Positions 34,319 through 42,691 of a DNA stretch of 64,000 bases are shown piece by piece (position 1 is the stretch's first letter; every line of letters begins with the position of its first letter). Below the pieces are notes generated by a model. That model was not told where the DNA came from, made no database searches, and saw only the letters and a list, made by a program, of their open reading frames with translations. The stretch lies in NCBI GenBank assembly GCA_017395045.1, contig JAFPWG010000002.1:61814-125813 (forward strand), given 5' to 3'. The position numbers were made by a program, and so were the translations under genes. This DNA is from Bacteroidales bacterium (GTDB taxonomy: Bacteria > Bacteroidota > Bacteroidia > Bacteroidales > UBA932).

Positions 34319-36814
34319 ATGAAGAAGACGATATTTGCGGCTGCCGTTGCAGCCCTGGCTTTCTTCGGCTGCCAGAAGAGCCCTGAGATCAGCGCGGACG
34401 GCTTCCTCGAGTTCACCTCGGAGCGTCCTGCAGGTAATACGCGTACCGGATGGACCGGCGAAACCCTGGAATGGACGGCGGGCGACGCCATCAGCATGGC
34501 CTATACCGCCGATGGCTTATGGACGGACAACCTGTATCCTTCCACGCCCCTTGCCCAGGGCGGCCCCACCGCACATTTCACCGTACCCGGCAACTTCCCG
34601 ACGGGCGGAACCGGCACGTACCGTTTCTATGCCGTCTTCCCGGCCATCTCCGGAACCGAACTCAGCGATGCCCCGGACGTTCTGACCGCCATCCCCGAGA
34701 TCCAGACCCCGACCGCGTCTTCCTTCGACCCGAAGGCCGACCTGATGGCCGGCGTTTCGGTCCAGGAATACAGTTCTTTCCCCACCGGGACGGTACCCCT
34801 CAAATGGACCCGCCTGTCCGCCCATGCCGACATCACCCTCAAGAATCTCACGCTCGCTGACGGGGAAACCATCCGGCACATCGTCCTTCAGGGACAGAAC
34901 GGCGCCGATCTCACGGGCGACATCGTCATCGACCTGGCCGCCCCCGAGGACTTCGCCACCGACGGCAAACCCCGCGTGACCGTGATGGCCGACAACCTCA
35001 CCCGCGCCGCCGACGGCTCGCTGAACTTCCTGGTGAGCATCTTCCCCGTCACCCTCACCGAACTCACGGTGACCGTGGAAACCGACCAGGCTACCTACCG
35101 GAAAACCTTCCCGAATATCTCCAAGACCTTCACGCAGAATGCCCGCAACATCCTGGGAATCAGCATGACGGGGGCGGAGAAGATTACCCCGTCCGCAGCC
35201 GGAGAATATTACGTAAAAGTAACTTCCGCGCCTTCAGACTGGACGGGAGATTACCTGGTGGTGTATGAGGCGGGCAAACTCCTGTTGGACGGAAACGGAG
35301 ACCTGACTACCCATGCATCGGTGAGTATCTCCGATGGAAAGATTCCGTATGAGGAATACAAGGCCTACAATATCAGGGTTGAAAAGGATGGCGGTGACTA
35401 CACGATGAAGTTCGGCGACAACTATTTCGGACTGGATTCCGACAAGAATGCACTGAATTTCAAAACATCCGTTTCCGGTGATGCTTACCACTGGAAGTTC
35501 TCCGTGGCCAGTGACGGTACGACCGCCACCAATGTGAAGTATTCCTCCCGCACGCTCCGCTACAACAAATCTTCGAAACAGTTCCGCTGCTATACCTCCG
35601 GGCAGGAGCCCGTCCGGTTCTACAAGCTGGACGGCGATGCTTCCGGCGGCGGTGACGATCCTGTCGTAACGAACCCGACCGTGACCACCGGCGGTGCCGC
35701 AAACGTCACGAAGACCGAAGCCACGCTCTCGGCAACCTATACCGGAATGCCTACCTATGCCGGCTTCGAATGGGGCCCTGCCGAGGATGCCCTGACCGAA
35801 GACTGGCAGGCAGACTACCTGAATAACGGCAGCTTCAACGTCACCATCAACGGACTGGGTGCCGGTCATACCTACTACTACCGCGCCTATATCGCTGTCC
35901 TGGAAGGCAACGATTATGTCTTCTACTACGGCGATGTCCGCAGCTTCACCACGATGGCTTCCGATATCGTCATCGGCGGTGACCAGCCGGGATGGTATGA
36001 GACGCCCACCATGAACATCAAAAAGAGCGGCAATTATCTGGTGAATACCCATGACGCCACGCAGTACTATGCCATCCACATGTGCACCGGCGGCGAGAAG
36101 GGCCCCGGAGGCAAGACCGCCCGCAACTACACCGTCTGCTTCAGCGCCGAGCACCACTGCCCGCTATGGATAGCAGCACCCCGGCACAGCATGTATGTCG
36201 GCAGTGCCACCCGGACCGATGCCTACCGGCAGGACCCGGACATCCCTTCAGGCATCCAGTACAAATCCAAGAGCACCGGCGGCGGTTGCAACAAGGGGCA
36301 CATGCTGGGGTCGGCCGAGCGCACCTCCTCCACCGCCACCAACCGCGACGTCTTCTACTACACCAACATCGCTCCGCAGCTTTCCGCCAACTTCAATACC
36401 GGCGGCGGCCGCTGGAACGTACTTGAAGACTTTGTGGACACGCAGGTCTGCGCCGACACCCTCTACGAAGTCCTCGGCTGCTATTTCGACAAGTACACCG
36501 ACGCCTACGGTGCCACCCAGAATCCTTCGGTCATCTCCTTCGGCGGACGGGACGACGTATCGATGCCCACGATGTACTACTATGTGCTCCTCCGCACCAA
36601 GAAAGGCAACTCCGGCAAGGCGCTCAAGGACTGCACGGCCGATGAACTGAAGTGTGTCGCCTTCGTCCGTTCCCACGTGAACGTCCGCCAGGCCGTCTCA
36701 TCCCGGGAACTGATGTCCGTCGCCGACCTCGAAAGGATTACCGGCGTCACCTACTTCCCCAACGTCCCGAACGCCCCGAAGAACACGTTCAACGCCTCAG
36801 ACTGGGGGCTGTAA
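34319..36814 (+). CDS. lipoprotein with fimbrillin-like N-terminus and DNA/RNA non-specific endonuclease domain
   Basis: 831 residues. A signal peptide with lipobox ends AFFGC18, so it is probably surface- or membrane-bound. Residues 27-280 resemble fimbrillin/Mfa-like domains (TRTGWTGETLEWTAGDAIS). A fibronectin-like segment (about 455-545, TKTEATLSATYTG) follows. The C-terminal 240 residues carry the His-containing nuclease motif NKGHMLGSAER (H661) and NIAPQLSANFN, as in the endonuclease G/NucA family, with H in place of the usual DRGH context reading NKGH. It would cut nucleic acids at the cell surface. Co-transcribed with the small peptide. Confidence 0.82.
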   Translation: MKKTIFAAAVAALAFFGCQKSPEISADGFLEFTSERPAGNTRTGWTGETLEWTAGDAISMAYTADGLWTDNLYPSTPLAQGGPTAHFTVPGNFPTGGTGTYRFYAVFPAISGTELSDAPDVLTAIPEIQTPTASSFDPKADLMAGVSVQEYSSFPTGTVPLKWTRLSAHADITLKNLTLADGETIRHIVLQGQNGADLTGDIVIDLAAPEDFATDGKPRVTVMADNLTRAADGSLNFLVSIFPVTLTELTVTVETDQATYRKTFPNISKTFTQNARNILGISMTGAEKITPSAAGEYYVKVTSAPSDWTGDYLVVYEAGKLLLDGNGDLTTHASVSISDGKIPYEEYKAYNIRVEKDGGDYTMKFGDNYFGLDSDKNALNFKTSVSGDAYHWKFSVASDGTTATNVKYSSRTLRYNKSSKQFRCYTSGQEPVRFYKLDGDASGGGDDPVVTNPTVTTGGAANVTKTEATLSATYTGMPTYAGFEWGPAEDALTEDWQADYLNNGSFNVTINGLGAGHTYYYRAYIAVLEGNDYVFYYGDVRSFTTMASDIVIGGDQPGWYETPTMNIKKSGNYLVNTHDATQYYAIHMCTGGEKGPGGKTARNYTVCFSAEHHCPLWIAAPRHSMYVGSATRTDAYRQDPDIPSGIQYKSKSTGGGCNKGHMLGSAERTSSTATNRDVFYYTNIAPQLSANFNTGGGRWNVLEDFVDTQVCADTLYEVLGCYFDKYTDAYGATQNPSVISFGGRDDVSMPTMYYYVLLRTKKGNSGKALKDCTADELKCVAFVRSHVNVRQAVSSRELMSVADLERITGVTYFPNVPNAPKNTFNASDWGL

Positions 36815-36839
36815 GGGATTCTTCAAGCCATAAAGCAAT

Positions 36840-36868
36840 CGAGGTGGTCCGTTGAGCGGACCACCTCG
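36840..36868 (+). terminator. bidirectional terminator between convergent lipoprotein genes
   Basis: CGAGGTGGTCCG, 5-base loop TTGAG, CGGACCACCTCG: a perfect 12-bp stem followed on the plus strand by TGTTTTTAT. Confidence 0.85.
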
Positions 36869-36894
36869 AATGTTTTTATGCGTTCGTCAATCGT

Positions 36895-39800
36895 TTATTC
36901 GCAAGTTACGACGATGCTTTCGGCACGTACTTGAGCTCCGGAAGCGGTAAGGGTTATGCTCGTCGCAGAACCTTCCCAAGTTCCAACTTTTCCGCTATAG
37001 GAATAGCCGTCATATTCAGCAAAATTGCCAGGGCCATATTGGTTCTTGTCATTTGCCGTGCAGTTGAACACAACCTTCTTCAGGTTCTTGCCAGTCGGAG
37101 CCGTAACCGTAATCGTTGCATTCTTATAGACACGGATATGATTATCGGACGAAGAAACAAGGCCATTAGAGATACTGATGGAAATACCTTCAACGGTACA
37201 ATTCTGGGTTCCTGCAGTACCTGTCATACCAGCACTGAGGGCAGCTGTAGCGTTCACGGTTACAGCACCGGAAGCATCCTTCTTGTCCTGAGTGATCGTT
37301 AAGGAAACCGGATCAAAGCCGGATGCAGCGACCGTAACAACAAAGGTCCGGTCATTCGCCGTATCGGTATTCTCGGGGATGCTGACGTTAATGACACCCT
37401 GGCCGTTGCCGGAAGACTTATCAAGCGTGGCGGAGCCTGTCACAGACGCCGTCCAAGCGACGTTGCCATAGACATTGATCCTAACGGTGGAGGCGGCAGA
37501 CGGAACCGTTGTGCTGGAAGCCTTTGCGGAGAATGCGTTCTGAGCGGTACCACCGCGTTTGAGTTCGTAAATGTAGCTGCTGGAAATCTCCAGTTCGGAA
37601 TCTCCTTCCTTCGGCTTATAATACTGCAACTTGCCATACACGAGCACATCATCACCCGCCTGAAGCTGATCTGCAGACTCGAAGGAGGCATTGCCGATAT
37701 AGTATCCGTTATACACCTTCATCTGGCTGGCGGAAGTGCCGTCGTCAGAGATGAAATAGGTAGCCCTGCCACTTGAAACAGAGGAAGGTACTGTGGAGAC
37801 CTTACCCTTGATATAATAGTAATCGGAACTGGTCTTTCCCTCACCAAGGGCTTCCGTCGCAGCGAGCGCATCGACGACGGTATAAGGATCGTCAAGCGTG
37901 CCGGCATGCTCAGAAGAGGCATTCACGGTGATATTGTACTTGAAAACCTCGGTCACGCCGCCCTCCGTGTAGGAAACGGTGACTTCCTGGGTTCCGGCGG
38001 AGGTTAAATCAGGAGTGGAGACCTCGGCGGAAGAAGTCACGTCGCTGGTGGAGCCATCGCTGTAGGTAGCGGTGACGGTTCCACCGAAGACGAAGGTATC
38101 GCCCACGTTGAATACGGTCTTCTGACCGGAAACGGCGATGGAGGAAAGGGTCTTCACCGTGCCCTGTCCACCCTCGACGACATTGATGGAGTCGAAGCAG
38201 AGCTGGCCGGCTTTGGTTTCGCCATCAGAACCATAGTTGGCCTTCTCTCCCACTGTAAAGGTAACTTCGGTCGCTTCGCCAGTCCAAGTGACGGTCTTAT
38301 CTCCGATGGCCTGGGCGGCAACTTCGCCGACAGAAGCCGTAATCGGAGCCAGACGCTTGAGGCCAGCCGTAGACACATTGAACACCAGTTTGGTCATATT
38401 GACATTCTTGGTATTCTTCACATTGATGGTTGCCTTGGCATACGCGCGGGCATCCTTGGCAGACAAATTTACAGTCGGTGCCGTATTACCATTGTTCTTC
38501 TTGATGGTCACGAGATAATCACCGCACGTAAGGGTAATCTCGTCCGAACCGACCGTCGCATTACCGTCTCCGTTCAGGGAAACGCCATTCCAGTCTTCAT
38601 AGCTGGTCCAGGAAATCGTGACACCGGCAAAGGCCTTGGCCTGGGTGATGTCCACCTCGATCTCTTCATTATCCACATCAGGATTCTCAGTGCGGACAAA
38701 GACGGTGTATTCCTTGGTATTCTGAGAATCGGTATTGGCGGGGAATGTAACCTTGATATAGCCTTCGCCCTCGCCGGAAGTCTTGTCCAGCGTAGTCCCT
38801 TCGGAGCCTTCCGCCGTCCAGGCGACATTGCCGGTGACGTGGATAGTCACGGTCGTAGCTTCGGCGGACACCTCGAAGGAATTCTTCTCGACGTCGAACA
38901 GGGCCGTGGAAGCACCCTCCTTGGAGATGAAATATGCAGGGGTATTGCCACCCGCCTGTGCGGTTCCGCCATGCTCGCTACGGAGCGAAACGATCGTAAT
39001 CTTGTCTCCTGCCTGGATACCAAGGCTTCCGAACGACTTGTCGTTCTTGGCCACCTTGGTAGCCGTGAGGCCGTAAACATACACGGTGCCGGAGTCGTCG
39101 GTCAGGTCGAAGTTTCCATAAGTCGTATTGGTGATATTGGAGACCGTGCCGGTGAGCTGGTACCACTGCGTTTCGGAGACGCTGGCGGCGAGGAACTCGG
39201 CGATGGTGGCCGGGATGATCTCAGCAGGACCGGAAGCATCGTCGAAGTCCACGTTCAAGGTCTTGATGTGGCCGGCCTGGAAATTAGCGGTGACGCTCTT
39301 GGTCTTCTCGATGGAACCTTCGTCGGCAATGACCTTGACGGTCATGTCGGCGGCGGATACGGAGAACGGACGGACGGCCATATAGAACGTCGCGGACGCG
39401 CCGGCGGCGATGGTGTTCTCACCCATCACGGAAAGCTTGGCGGTCTTGGACACATATTCGTCCGCTTCCGGGACCAGCACGGGGGTATCGCCGGCAAAAT
39501 TGACGAAGAAGCCGCCCACCAGCACCTCGGGAGCCGTGACGGAGACCGTGTTGACCTTGATGGAAGCAGACGTCGTGTTCTTCACATTGACAGCAATCAC
39601 GGAGGTCAGCTGATGCATCTGGAGGGCAGGGGTCTTATCGGCAGCGAAGGTTCCTTTGCCCACGAGCGGATAATTGCGGCCCGCAAGGTGAGCCTTGCTG
39701 TCCAGGCCGGTCTGGGTCTGGGAGCCCGATGCGGAAGAGCCGAGGGTCGCATAGCACGTCGTGTTCTCAGGAGTCGTATACTGGGAAGCATACGGGTAGA

Positions 39801-40119
39801 TGGCATACCAGTCGTAAGATCCGGTGCCCAGTTCCACCTCGCCGGTGGCGACGCCGTTCGCGGCAGCCTCATCGTCGTCAAAGGAGAACTTGATATTGGC
39901 GGAATAGTCCGTCGTTCCGGCAGGAGCATTGAAGACGGTCAGGGCATCGCCCTTCGCCCAAACGGTGGACAGGCCTTCATTGGTCGTCTTCGTGTCCGGA
40001 GTGATAAAACGGATGGCGATTTTGCCTTCGTTTCCACGATAGTCGATCTCCTGCTTGTTGCAGTCGGTCAGGGAAAGGGTGGCGGCAGCCAGACCCACAA
40101 AAAGAAGTGCTTTCTTCAT
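36895..40119 (-). CDS. multi-domain surface lipoprotein with BACON, Ig-like and OB-fold-like domains
   Basis: 1074 residues from MKKALLFVGL; lipobox SLTDC20. The N-terminal 290 residues are fimbrillin-like (WAKGDALTVFNAP). An OB-fold-like segment (about 305-400, TGTVSNITNTTYG), a BACON repeat (about 405-495, GNVAWTAEGSEGTTLDKTSG), a further segment, a bacterial Ig-like domain near 690-760 (GDTFVFGGTVTATYSDG), a second OB-like domain and a second BACON repeat follow. BACON domains are known in carbohydrate-binding and mucin-targeting Bacteroidota proteins. No catalytic motif is seen. It lies 25 bases downstream of a small-peptide gene. Confidence 0.8.
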   Translation of the reverse strand: MKKALLFVGLAAATLSLTDCNKQEIDYRGNEGKIAIRFITPDTKTTNEGLSTVWAKGDALTVFNAPAGTTDYSANIKFSFDDDEAAANGVATGEVELGTGSYDWYAIYPYASQYTTPENTTCYATLGSSASGSQTQTGLDSKAHLAGRNYPLVGKGTFAADKTPALQMHQLTSVIAVNVKNTTSASIKVNTVSVTAPEVLVGGFFVNFAGDTPVLVPEADEYVSKTAKLSVMGENTIAAGASATFYMAVRPFSVSAADMTVKVIADEGSIEKTKSVTANFQAGHIKTLNVDFDDASGPAEIIPATIAEFLAASVSETQWYQLTGTVSNITNTTYGNFDLTDDSGTVYVYGLTATKVAKNDKSFGSLGIQAGDKITIVSLRSEHGGTAQAGGNTPAYFISKEGASTALFDVEKNSFEVSAEATTVTIHVTGNVAWTAEGSEGTTLDKTSGEGEGYIKVTFPANTDSQNTKEYTVFVRTENPDVDNEEIEVDITQAKAFAGVTISWTSYEDWNGVSLNGDGNATVGSDEITLTCGDYLVTIKKNNGNTAPTVNLSAKDARAYAKATINVKNTKNVNMTKLVFNVSTAGLKRLAPITASVGEVAAQAIGDKTVTWTGEATEVTFTVGEKANYGSDGETKAGQLCFDSINVVEGGQGTVKTLSSIAVSGQKTVFNVGDTFVFGGTVTATYSDGSTSDVTSSAEVSTPDLTSAGTQEVTVSYTEGGVTEVFKYNITVNASSEHAGTLDDPYTVVDALAATEALGEGKTSSDYYYIKGKVSTVPSSVSSGRATYFISDDGTSASQMKVYNGYYIGNASFESADQLQAGDDVLVYGKLQYYKPKEGDSELEISSSYIYELKRGGTAQNAFSAKASSTTVPSAASTVRINVYGNVAWTASVTGSATLDKSSGNGQGVINVSIPENTDTANDRTFVVTVAASGFDPVSLTITQDKKDASGAVTVNATAALSAGMTGTAGTQNCTVEGISISISNGLVSSSDNHIRVYKNATITVTAPTGKNLKKVVFNCTANDKNQYGPGNFAEYDGYSYSGKVGTWEGSATSITLTASGAQVRAESIVVTCE

Positions 40120-40144
40120 AACGCTTTCTGTTTTAATGGGTTGG

Positions 40145-40276
40145 CTAGAAATTGATTTCATCATCATCCTCGGTCCAATCATCGATTGTTCCGGTAGCGG
40201 AAACCAGGAAATTCCCTTCGAACCGTAGGTCTACAAACCGGACGGCGGGAGTCACATAGAGTTCTTTTTTCTCCAT
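40145..40276 (-). CDS. small peptide of the K-x-Y-x-x-P family, copy 2
   Basis: 43 residues, read by hand. It begins MEKKELYVTPAVRFVDLRF, has EGNFLVSATG in the middle and ends with an acidic stretch (DDWTEDDDEINF). No signal peptide. A good promoter lies upstream and the BACON lipoprotein starts 25 bases downstream. The RFVDLRFE part closely resembles RIAEVRFE of copy 1, so these are homologues. Confidence 0.7.
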   Translation of the reverse strand: MEKKELYVTPAVRFVDLRFEGNFLVSATGTIDDWTEDDDEINF

Positions 40277-40315
40277 AATTATGATTGTTTGTTTTAGTGC
40301 AAATTTTACCAATCG

Positions 40316-40345
40316 CAAAGTTACGGATTATCCGGTAAATGACAA
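40316..40345 (-). promoter_or_regulatory. promoter of the small peptide/BACON lipoprotein pair
   Basis: Minus strand: TTG (plus 40343-40345), 19 bases, TAACTTTG (plus 40316-40323), a full -7 match. The peptide ATG is 39 bases on. Confidence 0.6.
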
Positions 40346-40383
40346 GCCAAAAACGGAGAAGTTTTCAGCGTTTTTTGCACAGG

Positions 40384-41019
40384 CTAGACGAGACGGTACT
40401 CTTTCAACGCTTTTTCCAGAACATGGGTAAAGGGATACCGCGCCCGGGAAGTATTCACAGCCAAGATTATAGCCTGGAAAGGCTCCTCTTCGGCGTGCTG
40501 GGAGAAGTGGTCGGCAAGCAGACGTTCCAACTCGTCGTGAAACTTCGGACCGTGGTTCGAGTGGTGCAGATGCGTGAGTTCGTGCAGGAGGATGTAATCC
40601 TGAAGGGGTTCGGGAACGCGCATCAGATTCAGGTTCAGGTTGATGTTTCCCTTCGTGCTGCAGGAACCCCAGTTGGAGACATTGTGCTTGATAGTCACTC
40701 GATTATACTTGAATCCGTAGCGGTCGGCAAGGGACCGGAGGCGGGACGGAAGGACCGCCTTGGCCCGGGCGCGGAGCGTGTCGACGCTCTCCCCCTCCGG
40801 CAGATCAGCATTCCGGGCGCCGGTCCGCTCCAGCGCCTCCTGAACCCATTCCCGGCGCGATTCCAGGAAGGAGACGCCCATCGCGTAGGGCACCCAGAAA
40901 GGGACGGTGACTACGATGCTGCCACCCCGGCGGATCCGGATGGACACGCGCCGGGCACGAGTGCTCCTGCGCAGGAGCACTTCGCCCAGGACCGCGTCGA
41001 TATGGACCTTCTCTTTCAC
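40384..41019 (-). CDS. YgjP/M48-type metallopeptidase (SprT-like)
   Basis: 211 residues from GTG 41019 (VKEKVHIDAVLGEVLLRR, the usual YgjP beginning); ATG 41067 would add 16 residues (MGDAPGNPREKCIFAD) of no family likeness. The zinc motif LHELTHLHHSNHG with a downstream glutamate (HDELERLL) defines the family. A full -7 box (TATCTTTG) lies inside the longer version, supporting the GTG start. YgjP-type proteins are cytosolic metallopeptidases of unknown substrate. Confidence 0.82.
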   Translation of the reverse strand: MKEKVHIDAVLGEVLLRRSTRARRVSIRIRRGGSIVVTVPFWVPYAMGVSFLESRREWVQEALERTGARNADLPEGESVDTLRARAKAVLPSRLRSLADRYGFKYNRVTIKHNVSNWGSCSTKGNINLNLNLMRVPEPLQDYILLHELTHLHHSNHGPKFHDELERLLADHFSQHAEEEPFQAIILAVNTSRARYPFTHVLEKALKEYRLV

Positions 41020-41024
41020 ATCGG

Positions 41025-41032
41025 CAAAGATA
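41025..41032 (-). promoter_or_regulatory. -7 box immediately before the YgjP-like gene
   Basis: Minus-strand TATCTTTG, a perfect TAnnTTTG, ends 5 bases before GTG 41019. It implies a leaderless or nearly leaderless message. Confidence 0.4.
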
Positions 41033-41083
41033 CACTTTTCCCGCGGATTCCCTGGGGCATCGCCCAAGAGTTACTCCTGACTC

Positions 41084-41956
41084 CTATCTATTCCTCTTGG
41101 AGCGAATCATCTGCCCGACCAGGTACACCGGGAGCCCCAGCCTTTCAGCAAGAGTTACGGGCGGGATGCGGAACCGGTTCGCGAGCGTCTGCACCAGCTT
41201 CTCCTTTTCCCAGGCGTGGAGAAAGCGGAAACGGTTCCCTCCGTAATGGGTGCGCAACTGCTCTTCAATCAGGGAATCCACCTCCGCGACGGAGAATTGG
41301 ATCTGTTCACCCGACTCATCTGCCGTATGAAGGAAAGTCTCCAAAGCCTTCACGAAACGGGTCAGATAAAATGACGCGGTTCCAAACAACCGTTCAAAAA
41401 AGGCTGTGTCCACATAAGAAACAGGAAGGATCATCCCCAACACCTTGTCCACCAGACAGTCACCAGGAATCTCCACGTCCGAGCGGAGGATCCGGCGGAG
41501 AAAAGCTTTTGACAACGTATCAGCCCGGACGCCCCCCGGAGACATCATTCTGAAACCCAAACCACCCGTGCCCCAAGGGTAGCCTCCAGGGAGAACATTC
41601 AAATCCGTCTCGTACGGATTGCGGTCCACATAGAGGATGACGGTCGCAAGATGCTCGTCATCCTTGATGGGAATGAGTTGGAAGTCAAGATCCACGCCGA
41701 GACGTTTCTTGATGAAAAAGAACACCTTCAAGCAAGCCGCCCCCGTGCCTTGCAACACAATATGGATATGATTGCCCATAAGTTCGAACCGTACGATCCG
41801 CACCGGGTAGAGCAAAGCACAAAGGGCAATCGTATTCATCCCGAACACGAACTCCTCTTGCGTATGGAACAGCCACACGGTCTTGTCGGTAACGAGATGG
41901 TACCAGCCATGCGGATATGTTTTAAACTTAGCGTAGCGTTTCTGCTTTTCGGTCAT
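41084..41956 (-). mobile_element. REP-associated tyrosine transposase (RAYT, Y1 family)
   Basis: 290 residues from MTEKQKRYAKF. The HUH-type motif is GNHIHIVLQG (about residue 58-67) and the tyrosine segment VILYVDRNPYE follows, as in the Y1 transposases. RAYTs are single-copy domesticated relatives of IS200/IS605 that act on REP palindromes. Two 39-bp repeats with inverted ends lie at and before the start codon. The C-terminus (LAERLGLPVYLVGQM) looks like a helix-turn-helix. No accompanying IS ends are seen. Confidence 0.8.
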
Positions 41957-41989
41957 TCCAAACCTCCATTTTCTTTGATTATCGAGGTT
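41951..41989. repeat. REP-like repeat 1, overlapping the RAYT start codon
   Basis: AACCTC (41961-41966) and GAGGTT (41984-41989) are inverted ends of a 29-base element that ends TTATCGAGGTT. The flanking 10 bases contain the start codon at 41954-41956. It is 31/39 identical to the copy at 42003-42041, 52 bases away in the same orientation. Confidence 0.7.
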
Positions 41990-42002
41990 CCCGCACACCA
42001 TT

Positions 42003-42041
42003 GGTGAGTCCAAACCTCAGTTTTGGCTCATTATCGAGGTT
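42003..42041. repeat. REP-like repeat 2
   Basis: Second copy of the 39-base unit. The inverted ends AACCTC (42013-42018) and GAGGTT (42036-42041) are intact and the inner bases differ most. The 41957-42286 region between RAYT and rpsO has no gene: it holds these repeats, a hairpin at 42063-42088, the rpsO promoter and the rpsO leader. Confidence 0.7.
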
Positions 42042-42062
42042 GAGACGAACCTCTCCCCCTTT

Positions 42063-42088
42063 GCGGACTTCTATTTGCGAAAGTCCGC
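42063..42088. repeat. inverted repeat between RAYT and rpsO
   Basis: GCGGACTT, 10-base loop, AAGTCCGC: a perfect 8-bp stem without a T-tract, so not an obvious terminator. Confidence 0.5.
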
Positions 42089-42192
42089 TGGACGAAAATA
42101 CGCCCAAAAACGCGGCCTCATCATCGAAAACATAAAAATGTGGCGAAATCTTTTCTTGTTCCCGGTAAGAAAAAAGACAATCCGACAAAAGT

Positions 42193-42223
42193 TTTGTTTT
42201 ATCGGATTTTATCCGTAAATTTG
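42193..42223 (+). promoter_or_regulatory. rpsO: rpsO promoter
   Basis: TTTG (42193-42196), 19 bases, TAAATTTG (42216-42223). Both elements and the spacing match the Bacteroidota consensus. Confidence 0.75.
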
Positions 42224-42233
42224 CAGGCTTTTT

Positions 42234-42250
42234 CGCGGGACGGTCCCGCG
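42234..42250 (+). promoter_or_regulatory. hairpin in the rpsO leader
   Basis: CGCGGGA-CGG-TCCCGCG, a GC-rich 7-bp stem with a 3-base loop, 36 bases before the rpsO start and just after the promoter. Ribosomal protein S15 represses its own mRNA in several bacteria through leader structures; that role is inferred here. Confidence 0.45.
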
Positions 42251-42286
42251 AGGCTTTTAACCCATTTATACAAAACTCATTGCATC

Positions 42287-42562
42287 ATGGCAGAATATTT
42301 ACAGCCTGAGAAGAAGCAAGAGATTTTCGCGAAGTACGGGAAGTCCAATAAGGACACCGGCTCTCCTGAGAGTCAGGTTGCTTTATTTTCCTACCGTATC
42401 GCTCACCTTACCGAGCACGTGAAGAAGAACAAGAAAGACGTGGTTACCCGTCGTTCCCTTCTCCGCTTGGTCAGTAAGCGTCGTCAGCTGCTGAACTACC
42501 TTCAGCGGGTGGACATCGAGAGATACAGGGCTATCGTCAAGGAGCTGGGTCTCCGTCGATAA
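42287..42562 (+). CDS. rpsO: 30S ribosomal protein S15
   Basis: 91 residues from [10 protein letters not shown]. The family signature [16 protein letters not shown] (about 23-38) and [18 protein letters not shown] are present; it ends KELGLRR. It binds the central domain of 16S rRNA. A longer in-frame beginning upstream is leader sequence. A terminator follows and pnp lies 129 bases downstream, the usual rpsO-pnp order. Confidence 0.98.
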   Translation: MAEYLQPEKKQEIFAKYGKSNKDTGSPESQVALFSYRIAHLTEHVKKNKKDVVTRRSLLRLVSKRRQLLNYLQRVDIERYRAIVKELGLRR

Positions 42563-42581
42563 GCGAAAGGATAGGAAAAGC

Positions 42582-42623
42582 GGGGGCAGAGATCTATGCA
42601 AGGCAGGGTCTCTACCCCTTTTT
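42582..42623 (+). terminator. terminator/attenuator between rpsO and pnp
   Basis: GGGGGCAGAGA pairs with TCTCTACCCC around a 16-base loop and is followed by TTTTT. It would end the rpsO message, perhaps partly, leaving some read-through to pnp. Confidence 0.65.
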
Positions 42624-42691
42624 CAATGAAAAGAGTCTCCCGGATGGACCGGGAATGACCATATAAGACGAAAGACGTAACAGAAGTAAAA

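Noticed and set aside
41979-42188. 69-residue minus-strand open frame upstream of the RAYT gene
   Set aside because: It reads through the two REP-like repeats and a hairpin, and lacks the Y-x-x-P start of the small-peptide family; treated as non-coding.
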